A stretch of DNA of 64,000 bases from Tricholoma matsutake (GCA_026075535.2 AP026549.1:1302001-1366000), one strand, 5' to 3'. Shown: positions 1 to 10,048, counted from the stretch's first letter. Program-made: numbers and translations. The notes: a model not told the origin generated them from the sequence alone.

Positions 1-1
1 T

Positions 2-196
2 TCCTGCTGTAAAGCGTTGGAGGAACTTGCCATCCACGGCTTCGGAATGACTTCGGACCAATTGTTTCAATTCCCCCTCGTCGCCCCGTCTCTGAAACGT
101 CTCGATACCACGGTTAACCAGGACGTAGCAACGGCAGACTTCGAGACAGTGCTACATCAGCTCTATCTCATATTCCCAGTGGAACTTGGGGGCTGA
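2..196 (+). CDS. C-terminal end of a probable F-box/leucine-rich-repeat protein (partial, enters from the left)
   Basis: The frame starting at base 2 stays open for 64 codons and stops with TGA at 194-196. The peptide has the L-x-x-L-x-I and SLKRLD spacing of leucine-rich-repeat segments seen at the end of fungal F-box proteins, which act as substrate adaptors in SCF ubiquitin ligases. No catalytic motif is visible and the N-terminal F-box, if any, lies outside the window. The gene converges on the kinase gene to its right, leaving about 140 bp between the two stops. The LRR assignment rests on hydrophobic spacing only. Confidence 0.45.
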   Translation, partial: SCCKALEELAIHGFGMTSDQLFQFPLVAPSLKRLDTTVNQDVATADFETVLHQLYLIFPVELGG

Positions 197-334
197 TTAT
201 CGCAAGCGGCAAATATACCATATTTGTGACGTGACTCTCGCGCAATGTCAAAAGCGGGTTGCAATTCTATCAAAATCCCGGACCCACAAAGTACGTGTTT
301 TCTCGAAATCCACCCATCGGTTTGAATGCATCTG

Positions 335-1725
335 TCAAGAAGAATATTCCTCGTCCGTTCCATGATCCTCTGATCGTTCAGGGCTTACATCATCTACAAC
401 GATCAATAAATACTAGAATAGAGATGAAAACATTGTAACGTACCTGCAATTTCTGCAATAGTTCCAGGCGTTTGCTCTAGTGCATACCAAGCCCCCCCCC
501 TAATTCCTTCTTCTACCTCATACCCAAGTAGCCTGCTCCCAAAAACAAACTTCGAAAGATGGTCAACAATCCCAGATGTAGCTATTCCATTGGAAACAGC
601 AATGTACAACGTCGTCCAGATATGTGAGTTGACCGTAATGTGCGTAAGTTTTCCTTTAGATGCACGTGTGATTGCATCGAGGTACGCTCTACGGTAAGTC
701 GCGAGTTCAGCAGGCGAGTCGTAGCGTGCGTTATCTTCCGGAGAGGCATCTTTGGACCAGCCGTAGAACAGCGGGTCCCAATCTACTGTGAGCCACATAG
801 GATACGCTACTGCAGCACCCTGGCGGGGACGAATGTCCACGTTATCCCAGTCGATGATTCCGGTGATGGTACCATCGTCATCGACAAGCACATTCTGAGA
901 GTCGAAGTCTGGGTGAGACAAAACGAAGGGAGGTCCATCTAGTGTGCGGTCGGTGAGAGCAGAATAGAATAGTTGAAGTACTGCTAGCATGGGCGAGTCG
1001 GAGGTGTGTCGTCTGATGGACAAGAGGAAGGACAGGAATGAATGAGCGGTGTCAAAGGGACCAGCAGGAACCGGGGTGTCCAGATCTTTATAACCTTGGA
1101 CCTCTCCCAGCAAAGCCGACCCGTCAGGGAATGGTACAACACGATGCATTCCAGAGGTTCCATCCCAGTCAAGACGACCAATCCGATCAAACTCGAGTGC
1201 GGCAAGCTCTGTCATCCACCCTGCGATCTGCTCGAATATTCTTTCCCGCTTGAGGCCTGTAATCCAATTTTTGTCGTTCCAAAGCTTTGAGAGATTTGTT
1301 CCCGGCATTAAGTCCATAATGACAAACGGGCGTGAGAGAATGTTGTGGGAATCGAGGGACCAGTAGTGAATACGGGGTATTGGCATGGAAGTCTTGGATA
1401 ATATGAAGCGCTGGGTGACGATGTCGAGGTAGAAGGAGCGTGAACGGGAGGGCTTAAAGACGTCGCCTGTGGCAGGCACGCGGATAGCCCATTTAATTCC
1501 ATCAGAAAAGGAAAGCTCGTACACGATATTAAAGGATCCCATCCTTGGCGGATTGGAAACTACGCATGAGGTTTCTGGAAGAAGGTCGTTGTAGAGCTTT
1601 CGACGAGTTGTAAGTGCTAGCTCTCGAAGATGCAGGAGGTTGATGGAGGCGATGATGATGGAGAATTCCTCGTCTCCTTCCTCGCCCGACGCTTCATTAA
1701 GGGTGTGCGGCAATTGGTTAATCAT
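335..1725 (-). CDS. Aminoglycoside-phosphotransferase (APH)-family small-molecule kinase
   Basis: A 440-codon frame on the minus strand starts with ATG at 1725. It carries the APH/choline-kinase fold signatures: an N-lobe with a lysine-type ATP site (IKWAIRVP, about residue 80), the hinge FVIMDLMPG, the catalytic HPDFDSQNVL (about residue 270) and the metal-binding IDWDN (about residue 290). Such proteins phosphorylate small hydroxyl- or amino-substrates in the cytosol; many fungal members have no known substrate. The uninterrupted frame ends at 403. However, GTACGT at 443 and TAG at 394 bound a perfect 50-nt intron whose removal gives a longer acidic tail ending at 335, so I prefer that end. 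All key residues are present. This is the best-supported host gene in the window. Confidence 0.85.
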
Positions 1726-2056
1726 TAGGTCTGGGGTCGAGGATCAGATCTTCAGACGTCAAAGGACGATGTGTTATGATAAGTAATGTATCAAACCTTC
1801 ATTGTCACTTCCAATCGGGGCATTGTCAACTACTGGGTTCAGAATCGGGTGGTAGCCATCGCAGCGATCGAGAAGGGAATCCTGACGAGGGGAGCGTGGA
1901 GATCCGTACTTTGCACGTGACATCACATTCGCTCAAGGTGAATGACTAGAACTCAGGTTGCTTTTTGGAGTGGCGCAGTGTCTATAAAAGCTACTTCTTA
2001 CCTCTTTTTTTTTGTAACCTTTCAAGGAAGGCGCATTCGAGAATTGATGTCACGAA
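1726..2056. other. Intergenic DNA upstream of the kinase gene
   Basis: About 330 bp without a supported gene. It should hold the kinase promoter, since that gene is transcribed leftward. A TATAAAA string at about 1983 faces rightward, away from the kinase, so I do not assign it. No repeat was recognised. Confidence 0.4.
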
Positions 2057-3219
2057 GGGGCTGGCGGAACGGGAATCCCGAACCGTGGGTAGGGGGTACC
2101 GCCGGAGGCTGAAAAAAAAAATGACCTACCTGTAAATGATGCAGAATGGCTTCGTCTGGCCGTGAAACACTTAGAATAGCTGTTCAAGTGGTATAAACAG
2201 AGACTTATCATGTCAGAGGGCATATGAATCAACTACTTTGGGGACTATAACTCTGTCATAAACTTATTTGAATGTTAATTAGATTGTATTCAACAGCTAC
2301 ATACTGTGCAACACGAATCAGTGGTGCAAGAACCACCAGAACACTGTAACAGGGCAGATACTGCACTATCCTGCCATTGACATGCTTCCCTAGCAGCAGT
2401 GGGGAGTGCAGACTTGGGCGACTTCTTGTGACGATCCACCCATACCCCGTTTACGTGCCTGCCGCCAGTAAACACTGCACTAGCCTTAACGGCATCGGAT
2501 ATAGCATTAGCGATGTCGATGAATGGTTTACAGCACTTGTCTTCTCTAACACTGTCCGAGACTGGTATGCGCACCCATCGTCCACTTTGATATATGGAGT
2601 CCTTGCGGAGCTTCTTGAAGACTTCGTTGACACAGGATTTTGGGACTGGGAGAACGTTATCGAGGAATTCCGTAGTATCACAAACTAAAAAAATGATTGT
2701 GCAAGTCTTTCTTGACGGCGTCATTGATATCACATTATCAGCAGCAAAGGTCCTCGTCCGCACCACTGGCATGGTAGTGGATGTTTGAGGCATCAAGGAG
2801 AATGGTGTCTTGTGGTACCTTGGATGTATTGCACTCCACAGGTCTTCCCCTGCATCCTATGTCATCACCCCTCCATTATTGTTCCTCTTGACAACACCGC
2901 GTCGGACTCGAGACACATTTTACAGGTGGCACGGTGACATGGCAGTGGGCACGCTTGCTGCCACATGTTTGATTCGGATAGTGATGTCCCGAGAGCAGTA
3001 GAGCCGAGAGCAGGAGAAGCGAAGCGATAACTTGAAAGCGGAATGCGCGAGTGATGGTCGATGAGTTGTTTCGATGTTGGTGCGAAGATTTTTTTAAATT
3101 AATTCTGAGAAAAACATTAACATGTGATGAAAACTTACTATATATGGAAGGAGGGGGTCAAACGGGTACTGAAAAAAAAAATCCGAGTGGATATGTGATT
3201 TTCCCATTCCGCCAGCCCC
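2057..3219. mobile_element. Candidate TIR element carrying a captured gene fragment
   Basis: Left end GGGGCTGGCGGAACGGGAA (2057-2075) and right end (3201-3219, read on the minus strand) GGGGCTGGCGGAATGGGAA match at 18 of 19 bases in inverted orientation, about 1.16 kb apart. Two further A bases outside each end also match. No convincing target duplication was seen, so superfamily is open. The interior holds a kinase-like gene fragment and no transposase, as in Pack-type elements. The only difference between the ends is a C/T transition. Confidence 0.45.
2290..2796 (-). pseudogene. Fragment resembling the N-terminal part of a FunK1-type fungal protein kinase gene
   Basis: This 168-codon frame contains the block GRWVRIPVSDSVREDKC followed by KPFIDIANAISDA and VWVDRHKKSPKSA. 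That resembles the conserved region preceding the kinase domain of the FunK1 family, which is expanded in basidiomycetes. No kinase lobe, HRD or DFG motif follows: after SALPTAA the frame runs into an unrelated cysteine-rich tail. It is therefore a truncated copy. It lies wholly inside the 2057-3219 terminal repeats, which suggests capture by that element. Family assignment is by recalled motif pattern, not by search. Confidence 0.5.
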
Positions 3220-3477
3220 TTGCCGCATACCTCATCAGGCTCTGTTGCAGTACATGGCATATATAGTACTCGTAGTGTGGTTGCTTGCCCCCTAAATTAT
3301 AGTGTGCTGTATTATCAACTGACTGTTACGTAGGACTATCCTTGCTCCGGTAGTAAGATAGGGTTCGTCTACTGCTGCCTGCATGAGTCTGCATCACATG
3401 CATTGTGACGTCTGTGTGACGAAACACATGACTCATCAATGCCTTCAGTAATCATTGATAACAATTAAGGACTTGAA

Positions 3478-3689
3478 GAGGTCTTTACACTCCCCACCTT
3501 TCCTAGTGGACTCTGACTGGAGTCCACTGGGACTGGTCACCAGCCAACTGCCTGCAAAGTTGCCAGTCCAGTCTAGGGACTACCATGGATGGACCCAGGT
3601 CCATCTGGGTGAATATCCATGGATCATCCATGGGTATCCATATGGATACTACTATTTTTTATGCTCTCAAATGCTCTAATATATATACC
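3478..3689. mobile_element. Truncated left end of an hAT-like element related to element C
   Basis: From 3478 the sequence begins GAGGTCTTTACACTCCCC and follows the left end of element C (8909 onward), including the short subterminal repeats GGACTCTGACTGG and the string GTCACCAGCCAACTGCC. Similarity fades at about 3600-3680 and no right end was found, so this is a broken copy abutting gypsy-1. Confidence 0.65.
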
Positions 3690-3937
3690 ATAGTCTATTA
3701 AAATGGTTTAGCAAGGTCAATTACCTGTTGGAGTGCCTTGCTGGCACACATAGTGTTGCCACTAGCTAAGCCACTTGTTTTCAATAATCTAAGTCCACCA
3801 AGTCTTGAATGTAAAGTTACTGATGTCCACCTCCTTCCATCCTCAGACGGACGGTGCTACTGAGCGAGCCAATCGATCCATCGCTCAGATCCTACAGTCT
3901 TTTGTGGCTTCCAACCAGAAAGACTGGGTCAAATTCC
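3690..3937 (+). pseudogene. gypsy-1 integrase, first piece
   Basis: The first 60 bases read like the start of a retroviral-type integrase core (W-F-S-K-V-N-Y). A stop and a deletion follow, then the strongly conserved MSTSFHPQTDGATERANRSI block, which contains the third catalytic acidic residue (E in ATERANR). The frame ends in DWVKF at 3937, where element B is inserted. Integrase inserts cDNA into the host chromosome; this copy is dead through stops, the deletion and the insertion. Confidence 0.8.
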
Positions 3938-4181
3938 CTGAACTTTACACTGCCCCACATAGTCCTGGAGGAATCCTGGTCCTACCAGGAAGACCAGGAA
4001 TCCTCCAGGAATCCAGTAGGACTCACCAGGACTCACCAGGAATCACCAGGAATCCAGTAGGACTCACCAGGAATCCAGTGAGACTCAGTACCCTAAAGTC
4101 ATACCATAATGGAAAGTCAATTTGAGATATCTTACAAGTTTCAAGTGCTTCAGACTTCATGAATTTCACAAAGTACCTACA

Positions 4182-4280
4182 AAATAAACTTGTTCAGAGC
4201 AGGGATTGAATTCTAGAACTCATGATCAAGAATCACATGACAAACCAAACAAGTGCTTAACCAGTTGAGCCACAGGAGAA
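4182..4280 (-). other. tRNA-like Pol III module, type 2 (element B, pointing outward)
   Basis: On the minus strand, CTCCTGTGGCTCAACTGG matches a tRNA A box, and about 55 nt downstream AATTCAATCC approximates a B box. A TTTT run follows within about 20 nt, as expected for a Pol III terminator. Paired D- and T-stems are imperfect, so this is a tRNA-derived unit rather than a functional tRNA gene. Near-identical modules lie in elements C, D and E. Confidence 0.6.
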
Positions 4281-4384
4281 TTATTAGCTGCTAATATAAA
4301 AGTGTATTTATACCCTCAAACTCAAACTTAGCTATTTCTCTCTTCAAGCTCACAATTAAGATCAAATAAATTTTATTAACTACA

Positions 4385-4635
4385 TCCCTCATGTTGGACA
4401 TGAGGGATACACTATTAATTACATAAAAAACCTCCCCCACACAAGGTGTGAGGGGGAGTCCTACAAATATATACATATAAAACTAATCTCCCCTCGCATT
4501 TGACGTGAGGGGAGCACTACAATGATAAAGAAAAAGAAAGAAAAACCCCTCACCCACATAAAACATGGGCAAGGGGGAAGGTATTACCATAAATAAAAAA
4601 TGAAAAAACTGCCCCACACAAAATGTGGGGGCAGC
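4385..4635. repeat. Array of five C-rich/G-rich hairpins (element B)
   Basis: Five imperfect inverted repeats occur every 50-60 bp, separated by AT-rich linkers. They are centred near 4398, 4444, 4501, 4561 and 4621, for example CTCCCCTCGC...GTGAGGGGAG. Stems are 9-11 bp. The loops keep a CGCATTTGACGTG-like core, also seen in the arrays of C and D. Apparent long frames through here (4600-5280) are low-complexity artefacts. Confidence 0.75.
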
Positions 4636-5255
4636 CTGGTGAGTCATGCCTGTTGTCCTGTCCCCATCATCCTGGGTGCTGGGCCTTCGTTGTTGCTGTC
4701 CTTGTTGTTGCTGTCCTGGGTGTCGTTTCTGTGTCCTGGTCATGCCCTTCCTGGTCATCGTTGCCATCCTAGTGCTGGTGTCCTGTTGTTGTTGCGTGGT
4801 CGTCTCCATCCTCGAACCCATTTGTTGTCCTGGCTTTGCTATCGCTGTCCTGGCCATGTTGTGTTCCCTGGTGCTGGTGTCCTGTCATTGTTGCATGGTC
4901 ATCTCCATCCTTGCACCCCTCCTTCCACCCTGCAAGCAGTTGCTTGCAGCAGTGGTGCTGGGTGCTGGGTCGTGCTTGTTGTCCATTGTCCTCCCTGTCC
5001 CGTTGTTTTTGTGGTTGTTTGTTGTCCTCCCTGTCCCATTGTTTTTGTTGTCATCCATTGTCCTCCCATCCTTGTCTTGCCACCCTGCTGCTCTCATCAT
5101 TTTGGGCCTTGCCACCCCACTGCTCTCATCATTTGCAGCTCCTCATCTCCATCTCCATGGTCCTCATTGTCGCTCCCCATTTCCACCCCACGAGCAGCTG
5201 CTCATGGTGGTGGAGGGTGCCGTGGCAGTGGTGGGTTGCATCATACAATGAGAAA

Positions 5256-5622
5256 CTATAAAAATTCAAAAGAAAACTAATATTAATCAAAAAAGAATGA
5301 AACGAACAAAAAAAAACTTACCTGGGGCCCAAACGACGATGTACGTCATTTGGGCCCATATCCTTATGGCCTTCCCTCTCTGCATCATCGTTCTCCATTT
5401 CTTCATTCTTTGTTCGTCATTCATTGTTCATTGTTTGTTGTTTGTCATTTGTCGTCTGTCATCTGTCGCTTGCTTGTCATTCTTCATTTGTCATTTGGTG
5501 TCATCTTGTTGTCATGATATAGTTAGAACCTAAAGAAGAAAAGAAAATATTAGTTAGTTCAATAAAAAAAAAGTAAAAAACATTACCTGGGCCCCAAACA
5601 ACATCTGTCATCATTTGGGCCC
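5256..5622 (-). other. Two palindrome-plus-intron modules (element B)
   Basis: On the minus strand the palindrome at 5588-5622 is followed directly by CAG|GTAATG, a CTAAC branch-like site and TTCTTTAG, bounding a 57-nt intron (5530-5586). The palindrome at 5325-5357 (GGGCCC...GGGCCC) is followed by CAG|GTAAGT and TTTTTATAG, a 66-nt intron (5256-5321). Donor and acceptor fit fungal consensus. No convincing protein is encoded, so these may be parts of a spliced non-coding transcript. Confidence 0.55.
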
Positions 5623-5854
5623 GAGGTGGTTCAAATGCGGCCATTGGCAGCATTAGACAAGGTGGTGGTGGCCATAGGAGTGGTGGCGACAGGTGTTGAT
5701 GGAGGGGAGGCGGTGGAAGGGAGGTGGCATCGTCGTCGAGAGTGGTGATGATGGTGGATGATGAGCTGGCAATGTTGATATGTGGCTGTGTGCTTTGTCA
5801 TGCACAGCCAGCCCAATGGTACCTAGAGCAGTAAGTGGACATACCTCATAAGTC

Positions 5855-5945
5855 TATGTTGTGTAGTGGTTATATTGGCTATGCTAAAATGTTGTTGTCT
5901 CATGCCTAGGGTTCAATTTCAGCTCATGTCATTTATTTTATTACT
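5855..5945 (+). other. tRNA-like Pol III module, type 1 (element B, pointing outward)
   Basis: GTTGTGTAGTGGTTATATT resembles a tRNA A box and GGGTTCAATTTC, about 50 nt on, a B box; a TTTATTTT run follows. It points toward the right terminus. A related module (TGGTGTAATGGTTATAT) sits near the left end of element C. Confidence 0.5.
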
Positions 5946-6275
5946 TAGTAGTAGTAAGGACTCCTGGTTCAATCCTACTGCATTCCTTGTGAGTCCTTGT
6001 GAGTCCTGATGAGTCCTGATGAGTCCTACAGAGTCCTGGTTACTCTTATAGAGTCCTACAGGATTCCTGGTCAGTCCCCCCAGATTCCTTAGAGTCCAAA
6101 TCCTGGGGAATTCCTGGAATAGTACCAGGAAGAGCCTGATTTACCAGGAATATACCAGGACTGAACCAGGAATCTCACTGGAGGAAAAACAGCCAGGAAT
6201 GCAACATTTGGTGAACAATAGCTGTGGCAGGGATAACCAGGAATACGTGGGGCAGTGTAAAGAGCTCCAAATTCC

Positions 6276-6621
6276 TGGCATTGGTGGAGTTCACTATCAA
6301 CTCCACCATCAATCGGGCTACTGGGATGGCTCCATTTGAGGTAACCTATGGGTATCTTCCTTGCATGATGTGAGAAATACCTACTCCAGAGCAAGTGCCA
6401 CCTGGAGTACGGACCTTCGCTCACCATGGACACATTATGCAACATGGTGATTGCTCACAACAATATTATTGCTGAGTGCATGTTCCAACAGTTCCATGCC
6501 AACAAACAGTGTAGAAAGGAGCCCGACATCAGACCAGGAGAGAAAGTATACCTTTCTACCAAGAACCTGACATTGCCCAAGGGGAGGGCCAGTAAGCTCC
6601 ATCCCAAGTTCGTAGGACCGT
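6276..6621 (+). pseudogene. gypsy-1 integrase, second piece
   Basis: Continues directly from base 3937: [20 protein letters not shown] and then YGYLP, the usual end of the integrase core. After frame breaks, GEKVYLSTKNLTLPKGRASK and KFVGP form the C-terminal GPY/F-type region. The frame is cut at the P of FVGP by LTR element N; its next residue (Y of YEVL) resumes at 11366. Confidence 0.8.
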
Positions 6622-6809
6622 TGTAACCATGCACTCAGGTGTGCATGCAGTAGATACAGTCATGTGATCTATGTGGTCATGTGATCCCATGTTGATATCC
6701 ATGTAGACTAGGGATTGTCTCATCATTGCTACCACAGCATTGCTATACACAGCTGTTGCCCTTGCTTTCAGGTGTTTCCCCTCTGCTTCTGTGAGACTGC
6801 ACATCTCCA
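6622..6809 (+). repeat. 5' LTR of element N
   Basis: 188 bp, TG...CA termini. It differs from the other LTR at three bases, at two sites; each difference is explained by loss of an ancestral CpG (one site CG to CA in this copy and CG to TG in the other, and ATTG here versus ATCG there). Confidence 0.85.
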
Positions 6810-7004
6810 TCTGGTGACAACAGGCAGATTTGACTCCAACATCTGCGTCACCTTGGCTTTTCATTTCATTTCAGAGGTTTTTCATTTCAGAATCTCAGCT
6901 TTCATTTCGGTCTACTGTTAACTGTCAACTGTCTTCTGTCACCTGTCTTCTGCCAACTGTCTACTGCCATCACCTGCCTACTGTCTACTTTTGGCAATGT
7001 CACC

Positions 7005-8567
7005 ATGGGAAAGAAAAAATCAGCAATGAAAGCAGCACCACAGGTACAGGCATCACCTCTGCAAATACCACAAACAGAAGAGAACCTTGTGACACATGTC
7101 TTGGTCATACAACAGCACCAGCCAGAGCTATATGAGGCTATCATGGCATGAGGACAGGAGCAAGAGAAAGGGAGAGCTTCAATTTTCAAGGAAGGAAGGA
7201 AGGAAGGTCTTGTACAAGGACAAAACGATGTGCTGACCAACATTGCGTTGATGCGAGACATTGTATCTGTACCAGCTACTGGTGGAGCCCAAACCACATA
7301 TGAAACAGCCAGCTTTGGCATTCAGACCACATCCACCTCCACTGCTGATGCCTTCATGCAAACAGCACCCCTCGACGAGTCCACTACCACCCCCTTGCTG
7401 TCACCGCTATCTCCCACATCATCACTGACGACGCCTGCACAGCCACCATCAGAGCTGTCAATGTTGCTGACAGTGACCACAACCACTCCACCCCCAGCTC
7501 CAAAACCACCACCAGAACCTTGTGAACTATGGCACTGGCTTCCAGGCTGACCCACCACACTCCAGCTCAGTCCCCAGCCCCCTCATTCAAACCCTGAGCC
7601 GGCCCTTGCAACTGCCACATCACAGCTGACAACGATGGCGACTACTGCTACAACCACCCAGAAAACAATGCCTAGAGCCTCGTCTGGCACCCAGACCACT
7701 GCACACACCTCAGAGATGGCTCACCACACTGTAAGTGATGCACAGAAGTTGTCCACAGCCCAGCAAGATGAGTTACGAGATGATGAGCAACTGTGCTCAT
7801 CAAGACACGCCGTCTGCTCAACCGACGAACCCTGCTGGCCCCCCCCTCATCAACAACAATCCAGGAGCATCCCCACACCTCCCAGTCCACCCTTGCTAGC
7901 ACCCCTTGCCCCCATTATGCACAATGAGCCCGTTACGACACCCTATGCATCCACATGGCCTGCCATGTCATCAACAACGTTTCTGTCGATGATGGCTCAA
8001 CCCCCTGCTCTGCCCCATTCTAGACCACAGCCCGCAGCTCAGAAACGACAGGATACATCACCAGACCCAGCAGAACACACCCAGCACACCTCTCAACCAC
8101 CCAGTTCGCCCCAGTATGGCTGTAAATGACCCGTTTCCCCAGAACCCACGTGGTACACCCCGCCTGCATCACTGTCGATACCTGCTACACCCCCCATCTG
8201 CCCCAGCCCAGCCCACCCCAGCTTGAAACAAGCTGTTTCACCACTGCTTACCTGTTTAGACTGGGCTGAAGACACTGAGTCCCTCCCCACCATGCCCTTG
8301 CTCCCCCGAGACCTCTTGTGTCTATGGAATGCCCGTGTACAGCCGTTTGGAACTCTACAACAACGAGCCCCACCTAGAGTCTCTCCACCATCGCAACAAT
8401 TCTTTCATCCAGATTCATTATCCTATGTTCGCCCACCTCATCCTCAACCTATGTTTACTCGCCATCACCCTTCAGCTCCTGCTCTAAAGCTAAACTGGGA
8501 TCAAGACCCCCATCTCACAAACCTGAGTCGAGCTCTTTGTGCTCTGGGTTGGACACCACTTCGCTGA
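7005..8567 (+). pseudogene. Single long ORF of element N: Pro/Thr/Ser-rich protein of unknown function
   Basis: One reading frame runs from ATG at 7005 to the TGA at 8565-8567, 520 codons, broken only by three TGA codons (7149, 7548, 8127). The start region MGKKKSAMKAAPQ is basic. A charged stretch (KEGRKEGLVQGQND) leads into long Thr/Ser/Pro-rich segments. The last 40 residues are more ordinary (LNWDQDPHLTNLSRALCALG). I recognise no zinc knuckle, protease, reverse transcriptase or integrase motif. It may be a divergent structural (gag-like) protein. That stops are all TGA in one frame suggests a recently coding ORF inactivated by transitions. Confidence 0.6.
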
Positions 8568-8722
8568 GCTTTGACTTTTATTTTCATATTTTACCTGCAT
8601 ATATTATCATTGGACATTCATTCACTGCACATATCATGGCATTTTAGACATCATTTTCCTTGTTTCTTTTCATCTAGAGTTGAGATCGCAACAAGGGCAT
8701 TGCTATTGTGTAGGGGGGCACA

Positions 8723-8908
8723 TGTAACCATGCACTCAGGTGTGCATGCAGTAGATACAGTCATGTGATCTATGTGGTCATGTGATCCCATGTTGATATC
8801 CATGTAGACTAGGGATTGTCTCATCATCGCTACCACAGCATTGCTATACACAGCTGTTGCCCTTGCTTTCAGGTGTTTCCCCTCTGCTTCTGTGAGACTG
8901 CATGTCTC
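8723..8908 (+). repeat. 3' LTR of element N (last two bases displaced to 11360-11361)
   Basis: Copy of 6622-6809. Element C inserted two bases before its end, duplicating CATGTCTC (8901-8908 and 11352-11359). Confidence 0.85.
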
Positions 8909-9177
8909 GAGGTCTTTACACTCCCCCACCTTTCCCGTCGGACTCCGACTGGAGTCCGACCAGACTGACCGGAGTCTGACTGGAGTCCACCAGGACTGTT
9001 CACCAGCCAACTGCCTGCAAAGTTGCCAGTCCAGTCCCAGTCCCAGTCCAGTCCAGTCCGACTGGACTCCAAGTGGAATCCACTCAAACACCGGATTCCA
9101 CTCGGACTGGTCCAGTGGAGTCCAATGGAGTCCAGTTGGAGTCCAGTTGGATTCCACTGAAAAAGTGTGTAAGAAAA

Positions 9178-9254
9178 GGAATTGAACCCAGATCTCTGTA
9201 GGTTGCTTATGTAATCAATCATGATGCACAATATAACCATTACACCACAGTACC
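9178..9254 (-). other. tRNA-like Pol III module, type 1 (element C, pointing outward)
   Basis: Minus strand: TGGTGTAATGGTTATAT (A-box-like) and GGGTTCAATTCC (a near-perfect B box), with a T-rich run downstream. Same class as the module at 5855-5945. Confidence 0.6.
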
Positions 9255-9449
9255 TTGTGTGAGGCATCATCTACTTGCATTAGGTACCATGGTGCGGCTG
9301 TGTATGACAAAGCATATTGCCATGTCATCAAATGTGCCAGCTCATCACTCACCACCACCACCACCACCACCGTCGACGCCGCCTCCTTCCCTCCTCTCTC
9401 TACCACCACCACCACTGCATGGACACCCACTGCCACCTCTCCCATGCCC

Positions 9450-10048
9450 AATCTGCCATCACCACCACCCGCAAACGAGCCGAATGGATGGAATGTGGGG
9501 CCAAACAATGCAGATCGCGTTGTTTGGGCCCTACATAAGTTTTTTTTTTGTTTGCTTTTTGTTTTTATAAACTAACTAACCTGTTTTTTTAGTTTTCTAG
9601 GTTATAATCTACTGGAACGACACCACCACTTGCAAACGAGCCAATGTGGGCCCAAACGACGCAGATTGCATCGTTTGGGCCCTATGTAAGTTTTTTTCAT
9701 TTGGTTTTTGTTTTTATAAACTAACTAACTCATTTTTTTAGTTTTCTAGGTTATAATCTACTAGTAACAACACCACCACCCACAAACAAGCCAACGCAGG
9801 CCCAAACGACGCAGATCACGTCATTTGGGCCCTACATAAGTTTTTTTGTTTGGTTTTTGTTTTTATCAACTAACTAACTCGTTTTTTTAGTTTTCTAGGT
9901 TATAATCTACTAGTAACAACACCACCACCCACAAACGAGCCAACGCAGGCCCAAACGATGCAGATTGCATCATTTGGGCCCTACATAAGTTTTTTTTGTT
10001 TGGTTTTTGTTTTTATCAACTAACTAACTCGTTTTTTGAGTTTTCTAG
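9450..10048 (+). repeat. Tandem 149-bp palindrome-exon/intron repeats (element C)
   Basis: The string GTTATAATCTACT begins at 9601, 9750, 9899 and 10049, a 149-150-bp period. Each unit has an 85-86-bp segment ending in a GGGCCCAAACGAYG...YRTCRTTTGGGCCC palindrome, then TAYGTAAGT or TACATAAGT, a T-rich tract, the branch-like TAACTAAC and TTTTCTAG. Predicted introns: 9535-9600, 9686-9749, 9836-9898, 9985-10048 (63-66 nt). Only the second keeps a GT donor; the others read AT. Confidence 0.7.

Larger units (their letters stand above)
3938..6267. mobile_element. Element B: 2.33-kb non-autonomous hAT-like element with tRNA-like, palindrome-intron and hairpin modules
   Basis: An exact 8-bp duplication, CAAATTCC, flanks it (3930-3937 and 6268-6275). 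Both ends carry TTTACACTGCCCCAC as an inverted repeat, six bases in from the edge. Removing the element plus one duplication restores VKF-LALVEF of the gypsy-1 integrase in frame. Both ends contain many short CCAGGAATCC/GGACTC-type subterminal repeats. No transposase is encoded. Relative to C and D its internal modules run in inverted order. Confidence 0.85.

Noticed and set aside
640..942. Plus-strand 100-codon frame
   Set aside because: Antisense shadow of the APH-family kinase gene.
4600..5280. Overlapping long frames (up to 226 codons) rich in Leu, Cys, Pro and Val
   Set aside because: Low-complexity translation of CCTGT/GTCCT-rich DNA inside element B; open in several frames at once and no domain.
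9259..9575. His/Pro/Thr-rich frames through the CCACCA repeats of element C
   Set aside because: Simple-repeat translation open in three frames. A coding role for the GPNDAD-like reading of the palindromes cannot be excluded but is not supported.
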